DNA of 64,000 nucleotides from Methyloversatilis discipulorum (GTDB taxonomy: Bacteria; Pseudomonadota; Gammaproteobacteria; Burkholderiales; Rhodocyclaceae): assembly GCF_000385375.1 (NCBI RefSeq), contig NZ_ARVV01000001.1, positions 3,534,001-3,598,000 on the forward strand. The letters run 5' to 3'. Below are positions 42,053 to 50,527 of this stretch, piece by piece. Below the pieces are notes generated by a model. The model was not told where the DNA came from and did not search any database. It saw only the letters and a list, made by a program, of their open reading frames with translations. How positions within the stretch are numbered: position 1 is the stretch's first letter; the number at the start of each line of letters is the position of its first letter. Made by a program: the position numbers and the translations under genes.

Positions 42053-42104
42053 GAGCGCCCTTGCGCGGCATCTGACGCAGCGCACTGCGACCCCTGCTGT
42101 TTTA

Positions 42105-42118
42105 TGAACGTACGTTCA
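42105..42118. promoter_or_regulatory. 14-bp perfect palindrome, candidate TetR-family operator
   Basis: TGAACGTACGTTCA equals its own reverse complement. It lies about 65 bases upstream of the -35 of the phasin promoter, in the AT-richer part of the intergenic region. Confidence 0.45.
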
Positions 42119-42154
42119 CATCTCATTGTTTAGGCGAAGAAATAATCCGGAAAA

Positions 42155-42180
42155 GTTTTTGTGTGCAGTGCAACAAAAAC
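42155..42180. promoter_or_regulatory. Candidate phasin operator, upstream copy
   Basis: GTTTTTGT and ACAAAAAC flank GTGCAGTGCA, giving an imperfect 26-bp inverted repeat ending four bases before the -35. The core GTGCAGTGCAA returns as GTGCAGCGCAA at 42222-42232, just after the -10. Two TGCA-rich sites bracketing the promoter fit a PhaR-type repressor; inference. Confidence 0.45.
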
Positions 42181-42183
42181 ATG

Positions 42184-42211
42184 TTGACATCACGTCGACC
42201 ATCCCTATAAT
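42184..42211 (+). promoter_or_regulatory. Sigma70 promoter of the phasin gene
   Basis: TTGACA (42184-42189), 16-base spacer, TATAAT (42206-42211): both hexamers match the consensus exactly, the strongest promoter visible in the window. The leader to the ATG is about 130 bases. Confidence 0.8.
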
Positions 42212-42221
42212 CGTGTTCATG

Positions 42222-42233
42222 GTGCAGCGCAAT
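42222..42233. promoter_or_regulatory. Candidate phasin operator, downstream copy
   Basis: GTGCAGCGCAAT, direct repeat of the core at 42163 (GTGCAGTGCAAC), 59 bases apart and located around the expected transcription start. Confidence 0.4.
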
Positions 42234-42347
42234 ACGAACCCTTGGGGCAAGTATTGAGTCGCACGATTTAGGTGACCTCGTGGGTGTTCCCGGTTTTACC
42301 GCCCGGTCGTGGTCGCTCTTTCAACTAAATGTACGGAGATAACCACC

Positions 42348-42911
42348 ATGGCCTTCACCCCTGAACATTTCGCCGCCGCCAACAAGAACGGCATCGAAGC
42401 CCTGCTGACCCTGGCCAACACCGCCTTTGCCAGCACCGAGCGCCTCGCCGCTCTGAACCTGAACACCGCCCGTTCGCTGCTGGAAGACAGCGTCGCGAAC
42501 GCCAAGACCCTGATGGGCGCCAAGGACGTGCAAGAGATCGTGTCGCTGCAGAGCGGCCTGGTCCAGCCGGCGATCGAGAAGGTCGTTGCCTACTCGCGCA
42601 GCGTCTATGAAATCGTTTCGCAGACCCAGGAAGAGCTGAGCAAGGTTGTCGAAGCTCAGGTCGGTGAAGTCAACAAGGCTGTCACCTCGACCCTGGATCA
42701 GGCCGCCAAGCAAGCCCCGGCCGGTTCCGATGTCGCCGTCGCCGCTGTCAAGTCGGCCATCGCCGCCGCCAACAGCGCCTACGACAGCATGGCCAAGGCT
42801 GCTAAGCAGGCCGTCGAAATGGCTGAAGCGAACGTGAACGCCGCCACCTCGGCGACCGTGCGTGCCGTCGGCGCCGCCAGCACGACCGCGAAGAAGAAGG
42901 CTGCTGCCTAA
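42348..42911 (+). CDS. phaP: Phasin family protein (PHA granule coat)
   Basis: Amphipathic helical protein of 187 residues that coats polyhydroxyalkanoate granules. MAFTPEHFAAANKNGIEALLTLANTAFASTERLAALNLN (in part) and LVQPAIEKVVAYSRSVYEI are typical of the phasin_2 group; the Ala/Lys-rich tail AASTTAKKKAAA is also typical. ATG 42348 has CGGAGAT nine bases upstream. Its strong promoter, AT-rich control region and terminator show a highly expressed single gene. No phaC synthase lies in the window. Confidence 0.92.
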   Translation: MAFTPEHFAAANKNGIEALLTLANTAFASTERLAALNLNTARSLLEDSVANAKTLMGAKDVQEIVSLQSGLVQPAIEKVVAYSRSVYEIVSQTQEELSKVVEAQVGEVNKAVTSTLDQAAKQAPAGSDVAVAAVKSAIAAANSAYDSMAKAAKQAVEMAEANVNAATSATVRAVGAASTTAKKKAAA

Positions 42912-42930
42912 GTCTTCACGAGCAGTCTGA

Positions 42931-42960
42931 AAAGAGCCCCGCCTTGTGCGGGGCTCTTTT
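42931..42960. terminator. Bidirectional rho-independent terminator
   Basis: AAAGAGCCCCGC / GCGGGGCTCTTTT stem with a 5-base loop, T-run on the plus strand and A-run before the stem, so it serves the phasin gene and the converging lipoprotein gene at 42984. Confidence 0.85.
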
Positions 42961-42983
42961 CGTTTACGCGACTGCAGCGCGTT

Positions 42984-44015
42984 TCAGTCGGGAGTCATCA
43001 CGAAACCGCTCACGTCGCCCGCCACATTGACGCCGTAGCCGGCGATCTGACCTCTGTCATTGATCGCTCGCGCCAGCGCCAGGCGACGCCACCCCGCCCG
43101 CCGTACCTCCGGCAGGTCCTCGAGCACCGTCAGCCTCTCCGTGCCAAGGTCATAGAGCACCGCGCGCCCGCCCTGTACGCCGACCACCTGCCCACGATTG
43201 TTGATGTCATAGGGCTCGAACGGAATCTCTATCGTCGTGCCCTGCACCTCTCCCGGTCCGGCCGGCGTCCATACGAAGCCCCGCCCGTCGAACACGCCAA
43301 CGACCTGTCGCTGGTCGTTGATGCCGCGTGCCTCGCCGCTCGTACTGGCCGGCGCCGACAACTCGCCAACCCGATGACCACGTCCGGTGGCCGGATTCCA
43401 TAACCAGGGCGGATGCGGCGTGACGTATGCGTGCCCCGCTACCCAGCCCAGCGGTCCGACGGCGCGCGCCATGCCGGAGCCGGCAAGATCAGACGGCAGA
43501 GGCGTGATGCCTCGTAAGGGCTGCGAACTGCCGTACTGCCAGCTGAAGGCAATGTCGACCACGAAGGAGCGACCCACTTCCTCGCGGAAACCGCCGACAG
43601 CGTCGCCGGCCTGATTCACGGCGAGCAGTTCGCTGCTGAGCACGCGCCGGCCCGGAAACTGCACAGCCTCGACCTCGCCGCCGGACCAGACGACGGCGAT
43701 CTTCCGGCCGCCGCCGCTCGTCTGGCAGTGTCCGACGACGAGACCCGCGTCATTGATGCCGGCGGCAGTGCACGCCCTCGTGCCCGCGTGCAGCGGCAGA
43801 GGCGTCAGACCGGCGCCCCGCCGCCAGACGAAAGCGCGATTGCCGTCGGCATCGCTACCGTAGCCGACCACATCCCCGCCTTCGTTGATGGCGTAGGCCT
43901 CGCTGAAGTGCGGACCACCGGGCAGGTCACCGAGATCGTCGATCTGCCAGCACCCGGCCAGCAAAACCGCAAGCGTGAGCACTGCACAGGCTCGCGTCGC
44001 CGACAGGCGATTCAT
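42984..44015 (-). CDS. HAF-repeat lipoprotein, function unknown
   Basis: A 343-residue exported lipoprotein: LTLAVLLAGCW gives a lipobox with Cys22. The mature part is built from about six to seven repeats of the form INxxGxVVGxxxxxxGxxxAFVW (AINEGGDVVGYGSDADGNRA, GINDAGLVVGHC, AVNQAGDAVGGF, GINDQRQVVGVFDGRGFVW, DINNRGQVVGVQGGRAVLY, AINDRGQIAGYG), the extracellular HAF repeat, which likely folds as a beta propeller. GGAGAG lies just before the ATG. No role is known for the family. Confidence 0.78.
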   Translation of the reverse strand: MNRLSATRACAVLTLAVLLAGCWQIDDLGDLPGGPHFSEAYAINEGGDVVGYGSDADGNRAFVWRRGAGLTPLPLHAGTRACTAAGINDAGLVVGHCQTSGGGRKIAVVWSGGEVEAVQFPGRRVLSSELLAVNQAGDAVGGFREEVGRSFVVDIAFSWQYGSSQPLRGITPLPSDLAGSGMARAVGPLGWVAGHAYVTPHPPWLWNPATGRGHRVGELSAPASTSGEARGINDQRQVVGVFDGRGFVWTPAGPGEVQGTTIEIPFEPYDINNRGQVVGVQGGRAVLYDLGTERLTVLEDLPEVRRAGWRRLALARAINDRGQIAGYGVNVAGDVSGFVMTPD

Positions 44016-44140
44016 CGAACACTCTCCACACGAAAATTCCGCGCGAATAGTGAATCGTCGTATCGACGGTGTCGACCGGTTCTGCTCCCCGGCCGTGACA
44101 GGCGTCTTGATCAGGGGTACGACAGCCCGCCTGGCGCCGG

Positions 44141-44893
44141 TCAGATCGGGTCGGCGTCGACCTCCAGGCCGCGCTGGATCACCTCGGTACGCATGGCTGC
44201 CAGCGCCGGGGCGACCTTGTCCGGATCGCCCTTGGCGCCCAGTTCGATGTGCGGGCGTGCCCGCTTCGCGTTGCCAAAGCTCGGCAGACTGAACACGGTG
44301 ACACCGTAGTCGCGCTCGATCGCCTGCATCAGATCGAGCAGCCGGCTCTCGTGTGCGTCGAACACGAAGAAGGAGGCCTCAGTCCAGTTGCGGGTGTGAT
44401 GCAGCTGCCGGTACTTCGTGTCGAGCACCCACTGCATCATCGGCCAGGCCATCTCAGGAAAGCCCGGCACGAAATGGTGGTCGCCACAGCTGAAGCCGGG
44501 AATGCGATTGAACGGATTGGGAATGATGTCGCAACCTGCCGGAAACTCGCCGAGACGCAGACGGTTTTCCGTCACCTCGGCGCCGAAGCGCGCACGGATT
44601 TCGACCTCGGCCGCCGGATGCAGCACGCAGTCGACACCGAGCGCCGCCGCGGCGGCCTGCCGCGTGTGGTCGTCCGGCGTGACGCCTATGCCGCCGCAGG
44701 AGAACACGATGTCGGTCGTCGCAAGCGAACGACGGAAGGCGTCGATCAGACGTGGACGTTCGTCGCCCAGATAGCTCACCCACGACAGCTGCAGGCCGCG
44801 CTCGGCGAGCAGTTCGCGCACTTTGGCGAAGTGCCCGTCCTGACGGCGGCCGGACAGGATTTCATCGCCGATGATGTAGAGGCCGATGGCCAT
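44141..44893 (-). CDS. CinA-like molybdopterin-binding domain protein
   Basis: A 250-residue protein with the MoaB/Mog fold of CinA N-terminal domains: IGLYIIGDEILSGRRQDGHF at the start, SCGGIGVTPDDHTRQAAAAAL near 75, and NRIPGFSCGDHHFVPGFPEMAWPM near 130. The C-terminal deamidase domain of full-length CinA is absent, and the GGxGxTxDD signature has Pro (GIGVTPDDH). A role in nucleotide or NAD metabolite repair is possible. Follows ubiD by 76 bases. Confidence 0.8.
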   Translation of the reverse strand: MAIGLYIIGDEILSGRRQDGHFAKVRELLAERGLQLSWVSYLGDERPRLIDAFRRSLATTDIVFSCGGIGVTPDDHTRQAAAAALGVDCVLHPAAEVEIRARFGAEVTENRLRLGEFPAGCDIIPNPFNRIPGFSCGDHHFVPGFPEMAWPMMQWVLDTKYRQLHHTRNWTEASFFVFDAHESRLLDLMQAIERDYGVTVFSLPSFGNAKRARPHIELGAKGDPDKVAPALAAMRTEVIQRGLEVDADPI

Positions 44894-44969
44894 GATCGCA
44901 ACTCCTGTTCAGCGCGGAGGGCGCTGAATGTCGTGAAAAAAAGACCGACGCGTGATCGAGGCGCGTGCG

Positions 44970-46463
44970 TCAGAGTCCGAGTTCGGACCACATCGCATCG
45001 ACGCGCCTCTTCACGTCGGCATCCATCTCTATCGTGCGCCCCCACTCGCGGCTGGTTTCGCCCGGCCACTTGTTGGTCGCGTCCAGCCCCATCTTCGACC
45101 CGAGGCCAGCGACCGGGCTGGCGAAATCGAGGTAGTCGATCGGCGTGTTGTCGACGATGACGGTATCGCGCTTCGCGTCCATGCGCGTGGTCATCGCCCA
45201 GATCACCTCCTGCCAGCTGCGGATGTCGATGTCCTCGTCCACGACGATGATGGTCTTGGTGTACATGAACTGGCGCAGGAAGCTCCATACGCCGAACATG
45301 ACCCGCTTGGCGTGCCCCGGGTACTGCTTGCGCATGGACACCACCGCCAGCCGGTAGGAACAGCCTTCGGGCGGCAAATAGAAATCTGTGATTTCCGGAA
45401 ACTGCTTCTGCAGCAGCGGCACGAACACCTCGTTCAGCGCCACGCCAAGCATGGCCGGTTCGTCCGGCGGCTTGCCGGTATAGGTCGAGTGGTAGATCGG
45501 ATTGCGGCGCATGGTCATGCGCGTGATCGTGAACACCGGAAACTCGGCCACTTCGTTGTAGTAGCCGGTGTGGTCACCGAACGGCCCTTCCGGCGCGTGC
45601 TCATAGCCGGACGGATGGCTCGCGTCCGGCCGCAGTTCGCCTTCGAGCACGATTTCGGCACTGGCCGGCACGTCGAGATCGTTGCCGATGCACTTCACCA
45701 GTTCGGTGCGGCTGCCACGCAGCAGGCCGGCGAACTGGTACTCGGACAGCGTGTCCGGCACCGGCGTCACCGCGCCCAGTATCGTCGCCGGATCGCAGCC
45801 CAGCACCACCGAAACCGGGAAGGGCGTGCCCGGAAACCTGCGCGCGTGGTCGCGGAAATCGAGCGCACCGCCGCGGTGGGCCAGCCAGCGCATGATCACC
45901 TTGTCCTGCGCGATCACCTGCTGGCGGTAGATGCCGAGGTTCTGTCGCTTCTTGTCCGGTCCGCGCGTCACCACCAGACCCCAGGTGATCAACGGTGCCG
46001 CATCACCGGGCCAGCAGTGCTGAACCGGCAAGCGCGACAGATCGACCTGACTGCCCTCCCACACGACGTCCTGACACGGAGCCGACGACACCTTCTTCGG
46101 TGCCATCGAGAACACCTGCTTCAGCATGGGCAGCTTGTCCCAGGCATCCTTCAGGCCCTTGGGCGGCTCCGGCTCCTTCAGCATCGACAGCGTGCGACCG
46201 ATGTCGCGCAGCGCTTCCGCCCACTTGTCGCCGCTGACGCCCATGCCGAGTGCCACGCGTCCCGGCGTGCCGAACAGGTTGCCGAGCACAGGCATCGTGT
46301 GACCGGTCGGCTGCTCGAACAGCACCGCTGGCCCCTGCGCGCGCAGCACGCGGTCGCAGATCTCGGTCATCTCCAGATGCGGCGATACCGGGCGCGCAAC
46401 GCGCTTCAGTTCGCCCATCCGTTCGAGCTGCGCGATGAAGTCGCGCAAATCCGTGTATTTCAT
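44970..46463 (-). CDS. ubiD: 4-hydroxy-3-polyprenylbenzoate decarboxylase
   Basis: Prenylated-FMN decarboxylase of ubiquinone synthesis. At 497 residues it is standard length: [21 protein letters not shown] at the start, the substrate/cofactor region [26 protein letters not shown], and active-site ERQ-type residues within [11 protein letters not shown] (Glu/Arg near 285). Its partner UbiX is not in this window. ATG 46463; 198 bases separate it from the divergent deacetylase-like gene. Confidence 0.94.
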   Translation of the reverse strand: MKYTDLRDFIAQLERMGELKRVARPVSPHLEMTEICDRVLRAQGPAVLFEQPTGHTMPVLGNLFGTPGRVALGMGVSGDKWAEALRDIGRTLSMLKEPEPPKGLKDAWDKLPMLKQVFSMAPKKVSSAPCQDVVWEGSQVDLSRLPVQHCWPGDAAPLITWGLVVTRGPDKKRQNLGIYRQQVIAQDKVIMRWLAHRGGALDFRDHARRFPGTPFPVSVVLGCDPATILGAVTPVPDTLSEYQFAGLLRGSRTELVKCIGNDLDVPASAEIVLEGELRPDASHPSGYEHAPEGPFGDHTGYYNEVAEFPVFTITRMTMRRNPIYHSTYTGKPPDEPAMLGVALNEVFVPLLQKQFPEITDFYLPPEGCSYRLAVVSMRKQYPGHAKRVMFGVWSFLRQFMYTKTIIVVDEDIDIRSWQEVIWAMTTRMDAKRDTVIVDNTPIDYLDFASPVAGLGSKMGLDATNKWPGETSREWGRTIEMDADVKRRVDAMWSELGL

Positions 46464-46661
46464 GTCGTGTTACGGCTCCAGTACTTCGCGCCTTGCTGAG
46501 TGCTGCACAGTGCGCGGCCGATGGTAAGCGATAGTGAAGGCCGCCGCACCCCGCACGCGGCCACTGACCGCGCGGCACTGCAGGCGTTCCGATACAGCTG
46601 TCGCAACCGCCGCCGGCAGTCGACTGTCAGAATGCGCGACCGTCCCGCTCACACGCCCGAC

Positions 46662-47561
46662 ATGCTTGCCTGGTACGCCGACCACTTCGTTCTGCCGCTG
46701 CCTGAAACCCATCGCTTCCCGATGGACAAATACCGCCGACTGCGGGAACGCGTGGCTGCCGAGCTGCCGGGCATCACGCTGAGCGAGCCGCCGGCCGCGA
46801 CCGACGCCGAACTGTGCCGCGCGCACGACGCCGGCTACGTCGATCGCGCCAGCCGGGGCGAACTGAGCGTGAACGAAATCCGCATGATCGGCTTTCCGTG
46901 GTCGGCGCAGATGATAGAGCGCTCGCGCCGTTCCGCCGGCGCCACCATGGCCGCGTGTCGCAGCGCGCTGCGCGATGGCGTGTCGGTCAATCTGGCCGGC
47001 GGCACCCACCACGCCAAGCGCGCCAGCGGAGCCGGTTATTGCGTGTTCAACGACTCGGCGGTGGCCGCACGCATGCTGCAGGCCGAATGCGGCATCGAAC
47101 GCGTGGCCATCGTCGACCTCGACGTGCACCAGGGCGACGGCACCGCGGAGATCCTTGGTCGGGCCGATGACGTATTCACGCTGTCGCTGCACGGCGACCG
47201 CAACTTCCCCTTCCGCAAGGAGCGCAGCCACCTCGACGTCGCGCTGCCTGACGGCTGCGGCGACGACGCCTACCTCGCCACACTCGACGACGCGCTGACA
47301 CGGATGAGCGCGCGCTTCGACCCGCAGTTCATCCTCTTCCTCGCCGGCGCCGATCCGTTCGAGGGCGACCGCCTCGGTCGGCTCAAGCTCACCAAGCCGG
47401 GCCTGGCCGCACGCGACGCCCGGGTGTTCGACTACTGCCGCCGGCGTGACCTGCCGCTGGCGGTGGCGATGGCCGGCGGCTACGCGGAGGACATCGCCGA
47501 CATCGTCGACATCCACTTCGCCACCGTCGCCGCCGCGCTGCACCACGCCACGACCCGCTGA
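46662..47561 (+). CDS. Histone deacetylase-family amidohydrolase
   Basis: Zinc-dependent deacetylase of the class II-like bacterial group, 299 residues from ATG 46662 (MLAWYADHFVLPLPETHRF); ATG 46632 would add ten. GGTHHAKRASGAGYCVFND carries the tandem His, IVDLDVHQGDGTAEIL the zinc Asp and His, and FLAGADPFEGDRLG plus AMAGGYAED complete the active site. Bacterial members act on acetylated polyamines or other small molecules; the substrate here is unknown. No clear ribosome site for either start. Confidence 0.85.
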   Translation: MLAWYADHFVLPLPETHRFPMDKYRRLRERVAAELPGITLSEPPAATDAELCRAHDAGYVDRASRGELSVNEIRMIGFPWSAQMIERSRRSAGATMAACRSALRDGVSVNLAGGTHHAKRASGAGYCVFNDSAVAARMLQAECGIERVAIVDLDVHQGDGTAEILGRADDVFTLSLHGDRNFPFRKERSHLDVALPDGCGDDAYLATLDDALTRMSARFDPQFILFLAGADPFEGDRLGRLKLTKPGLAARDARVFDYCRRRDLPLAVAMAGGYAEDIADIVDIHFATVAAALHHATTR

Positions 47562-47606
47562 CGCAGCGGTTGACGCAAGCCCGCCGTGTTCTGGTAGATT
47601 CCGCCC

Positions 47607-47629
47607 CGTATATGCTTTTTGCATATACG
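47607..47629. promoter_or_regulatory. 23-bp inverted repeat upstream of a lipoprotein pair
   Basis: CGTATATGC-TTTTT-GCATATACG, a perfect 9-bp inverted repeat 33 bases before the ATG at 47663. It may be an operator or a leader hairpin. Just upstream, TTGACG (47570) and TAGATT (47595), 19 bases apart, are a weak promoter candidate. Confidence 0.5.
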
Positions 47630-47662
47630 TGGATTCAACCAACCGGGAGGTCAGACCGTCCG

Positions 47663-48331
47663 ATGAACACCCGACACCTGGGCGCAGCCCTCGCCCTTGG
47701 CACATTGCTCGGCGGCTGCGCCGCACCGCACAGCGAAACACCGCTCGCCACCAATTTCCCGACCACGAAGCAGCCAAAGGTACAGGCGGCCGGCCACTGG
47801 TCGGTCATCGCTCGTGACGTCGCGGCGCAGATCACGCGCGACCTGAAGGACGAACGTCCGCTGTTCGTACGCGAGAGCAGCGCGCGCACCCACTTCAATC
47901 TCGCCTTCGAAAAGCAGCTCATCTCGGCGCTGCTCGAACAGGGTCGCACCGTCAATCGCACGCCGCAGGGCGCGCTGGTGCTCGAGTTCGATACCCGCAC
48001 GCTGCGCTTCTCGGCCGATCGTCCGCAGTACAAGCACACCGGCACGGCAACCATGCTGGCGGCCGGCCTGTGGGGCCTGGCCGTGGCCGACGCCAGCGCG
48101 GCCGGTGTGGCGACGGCCGGCGCAGTGGGCAGCGACGCCTACGGCTGGTTCCGCTCCGAATTCGCGTCGGGTGCCACGCCGCAGACGGAAATCATCGTCA
48201 CCGCACAGGTCAGCGACGAGCAGCGCTTCCTCGCCCACCGCACGCACGTCTATTACGTCGCCGACGGCGACCGCGCGCTGTACGACGCCGGCAGCGGCAC
48301 GCACACCATCCGTCTGAATGGAGACCAGTGA
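47663..48331 (+). CDS. Lipoprotein of unknown function
   Basis: A 222-residue lipoprotein: MNTRHLGAALALGTLLGGCAAP has a lipobox Cys19. The body has an amphipathic first half (VAAQITRDLKDERPLFVRESSARTHF) resembling the FlgO/LPP20 style of stress-type lipoproteins, a Gly/Ala-rich hydrophobic hairpin (TATMLAAGLWGLAVADASAAGVATAGAV) that could insert in a membrane, and a beta-rich end (TEIIVTAQVSDEQRFLAHRTHVYYV). I recognise no family. GGGAGG lies 14 bases before the ATG. The next gene starts two bases after its stop. Confidence 0.75.
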   Translation: MNTRHLGAALALGTLLGGCAAPHSETPLATNFPTTKQPKVQAAGHWSVIARDVAAQITRDLKDERPLFVRESSARTHFNLAFEKQLISALLEQGRTVNRTPQGALVLEFDTRTLRFSADRPQYKHTGTATMLAAGLWGLAVADASAAGVATAGAVGSDAYGWFRSEFASGATPQTEIIVTAQVSDEQRFLAHRTHVYYVADGDRALYDAGSGTHTIRLNGDQ

Positions 48332-48332
48332 C

Positions 48333-48881
48333 ATGCGCTCTTCTGTTCTCACGCTGCTGTGCGCCGGCCTGTTGCCGCTGGCCGCCTGCACATCCTCGGT
48401 CAAGCCCGACCCCACTTATGAGCAGGCGGCCAGCGACCGCTTCGTTCCGGCGAACTACAAGGCGGCCGATGCGCTGCTCGGGCAGATCGACAATTCGATC
48501 GGCAGCGGCAATCCGCTCATCATCGCCACCGTGGTGAACATCGACGCGCTGGACCAGTCGTCCACGCTGGGCCGGCTGGTGTCGGAGCACGTGTCGTCGC
48601 GCTTCTCCCGCGCCGGCTACCACATGGTGGAAATGAAGTTCCGCAACAACGTCTATGTGCGCCAGCATCAGGGCGAAATGATGCTCACCCGGGAGATCAA
48701 GGATCTCGCACGTTCGCATCAGGCACGCGCCGTCATCGTCGGCACCTATGGCGCCGCGGAGGACATGGTGTTCATCAACCTGAAGGTGATCGACCCGGCC
48801 ACCAATGTCGCGCTGGCCGCGCACGACTACGTGCTGCCTCGCGACGCGGCAATGAAGTCGCTGTTGCGCAGCACGCGCTGA
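48333..48881 (+). CDS. FlgO-domain lipoprotein
   Basis: A 182-residue lipoprotein with lipobox LLPLAACTSS (Cys19) and a FlgO-like domain: ANYKAADALLGQIDN, PLIIATVVNIDALDQSSTLGRLVSEHVSSRF (in part), GYHMVEMKFRNNVYV, ARAVIVGTYGAAEDMVFINLKVIDP. FlgO stabilises flagella in Vibrio, but no flagellar genes are here, and similar domains occur in other outer-membrane proteins. ATG 48333 follows GGAGA; ATG 48318 would overlap the upstream gene. Forms a two-gene unit with the preceding lipoprotein. Confidence 0.8.
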   Translation: MRSSVLTLLCAGLLPLAACTSSVKPDPTYEQAASDRFVPANYKAADALLGQIDNSIGSGNPLIIATVVNIDALDQSSTLGRLVSEHVSSRFSRAGYHMVEMKFRNNVYVRQHQGEMMLTREIKDLARSHQARAVIVGTYGAAEDMVFINLKVIDPATNVALAAHDYVLPRDAAMKSLLRSTR

Positions 48882-48904
48882 CGAAGACGTCCTTCGCCCC
48901 CGGA

Positions 48905-49819
48905 TCAGCGGCTGCGGCGCCCGCGCAGCCACTTCAGGCCAAGCGGCCACAATGTGCGCTGCATGTCGGAGTGAAAGGGCGCGAAGTGGCCGATACGGGT
49001 CAGGCCGAAGCGCGCCGGCAGGAACTGCACCTGGCGGGTGCGCGCTTGGGTGAACCAGCCAAGCAGCCGTTCCATCGCCGCCGGCGTCGCGTACGGGTCG
49101 TCGGCCGACGCGCAGGCCAGCACTTCACCGTGATAACCGGCAAAGGCGGCGCGCGCCGCGCCGCCGTCCGGGGCGCCGCCGGCGCCGGGCAGCCAGCGGT
49201 ACAACCGGTCGAAATCCGGCCACAGCCGCAGCCCCCATTCGAGCGCGACGCCACGCGGCAGGTCCTCCAGCCAGCCCAGGCGCTTGCCCGGGAAATAGCC
49301 CATCATCAGTGCGAGCGCCGGCATCAGCAGATGCCAGCGCAGCAGGTAGCCGACACGCTGGCGCGGCGCGTAGTCCGGCCAGTAGGCGTATTGCGAGCCG
49401 ACCAGAAGCAGCCGGGCGAGCCGCACATTCGACGGCGCCGACCCGAGGCAGAAGCCACCGATGCTGTGCCCAACGCCGACCAGCGTGCGTCCGGGAAAGC
49501 GGGTGGCGAGCGTGCGGATCGCTGCGTCGGTATCGAGCGCGCCCCAGTCGTGCTTGGTGGCACGCAGCCCGCGCAGGCTGCCGTAGCGGCTGTCACCGAT
49601 GCCGCGATAGTCGAAGGTCATCGCTGGCAGCCCATGTGCGGACAGCCAGGCAGCGAATCGTCCGTAGTAACGCGCGGCCACGCCGGTGGCACAGCAGACG
49701 ATCACCGCCGGCCGACTGCCGTCGTCCCTCTCCGGTCGCCAGAGCCGGCCGCGCAGCAGGTAGCCGTCCGTCGCCGCGAACTCGATGTCCTCCGGTACGG
49801 GCACCTTGCTCCCGCTCAC
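48905..49819 (-). CDS. Alpha/beta hydrolase (serine aminopeptidase-like)
   Basis: A 304-residue soluble hydrolase. FDYRGIGDSRYGSLRG and the nucleophile elbow GVGHSIGGFCLG (Ser near 107) are clear, with a plausible acid in ADDPYATPAAME and His in TRIGHFAPFHSD. The substrate is unknown. The GTG at 49819 overlaps the DinB stop by four bases (GTGA), which fixes the start; the open frame further upstream lies inside dinB. Confidence 0.82.
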   Translation of the reverse strand: MSGSKVPVPEDIEFAATDGYLLRGRLWRPERDDGSRPAVIVCCATGVAARYYGRFAAWLSAHGLPAMTFDYRGIGDSRYGSLRGLRATKHDWGALDTDAAIRTLATRFPGRTLVGVGHSIGGFCLGSAPSNVRLARLLLVGSQYAYWPDYAPRQRVGYLLRWHLLMPALALMMGYFPGKRLGWLEDLPRGVALEWGLRLWPDFDRLYRWLPGAGGAPDGGAARAAFAGYHGEVLACASADDPYATPAAMERLLGWFTQARTRQVQFLPARFGLTRIGHFAPFHSDMQRTLWPLGLKWLRGRRSR

Positions 49820-50316
49820 AGACCGCTCAGGCGAAGGAAGTAGACGAGGTCCATCTCCGGCGCCGGCTGCCCCAGGCGCGTGGCGACCGCCGACATCTGG
49901 CCGCGGTGGTGGGTCGCGTGGTTGAACACGTGCAGCAGCGTGCCGGCCCACTGTGTGTCACACGCCTGACCCGCCATGTTCGCGTAGCGCAGCCGGCTCG
50001 CGAAGACGGTCTCGTCGGACGCCTCGACCAGTTCGATCCAGCGCTCGGCCTGCTCGCGTGCCCGCTGCTGCAGCGCCGACCGGTCGGACTCGACTTCGTC
50101 AGCGAGCGAAGTGGCCGCATACGGCCGTCCGGTGAAGCGGCCGTACCAGATCAGGTCGGCAAGCAGCAGGTGATTCAGCGTGCCGTGCAGGCTCTTGAAG
50201 AACAGCCCATGATCAGCACGCCAGTCGACGTCGCTGACCGCATCGAGCGACGCGAACAGGCGATCGCAGGCCCAGCCGTGATAGCGGGCCATGGTCAGAC
50301 TGTGCGCTTTGATCAT
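49816..50316 (-). CDS. DinB-family protein
   Basis: A 166-residue four-helix-bundle protein of the DinB/YfiT type, which are putative metal-dependent thiol or bacillithiol-type transferases. Candidate metal His residues: LHGTLNHLLLADLIWYGRF near 43 and VFNHATHHRGQMSAVATRLGQ near 130, the familiar HxxxH signature. Starts at ATG 50316 (MIKAHSLTMARYHGW); the gene is 13 bases after the DUF1127 gene. Confidence 0.85.
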   Translation of the reverse strand: MIKAHSLTMARYHGWACDRLFASLDAVSDVDWRADHGLFFKSLHGTLNHLLLADLIWYGRFTGRPYAATSLADEVESDRSALQQRAREQAERWIELVEASDETVFASRLRYANMAGQACDTQWAGTLLHVFNHATHHRGQMSAVATRLGQPAPEMDLVYFLRLSGL

Positions 50317-50329
50317 TGCAGGTCCGGAG

Positions 50330-50527
50330 TCAATGCAGGCGTTTCGCCTGCGCGCGAAACCCGTCCTCGAAACGTCCGCCGAGTACCGACGGCAGGTCCG
50401 AGCGACCGAGGCCGAGATCACGCAGTTCGAGATCGTTCATTGCCTGCAATTCTGCACGCGCGCGACGCTGCCGGCGGCCCTCACGCAGCCGGCGCGCCAC
50501 TTCACTGAGCCAGGCGTGCGCGGACAT
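50330..50527 (-). CDS. DUF1127 small protein
   Basis: Arginine-rich 65-residue protein with the DUF1127/YjiS signature RARAELQAMNDLELRDLGLGRSDL. Small proteins of this family have been linked to RNA and to carbon or phosphate stress responses in alphaproteobacteria. AGGAGG lies five bases before ATG 50527, inside the 3' end of the tautomerase gene, which it overlaps by 26 bases. Confidence 0.85.
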   Translation of the reverse strand: MSAHAWLSEVARRLREGRRQRRARAELQAMNDLELRDLGLGRSDLPSVLGGRFEDGFRAQAKRLH

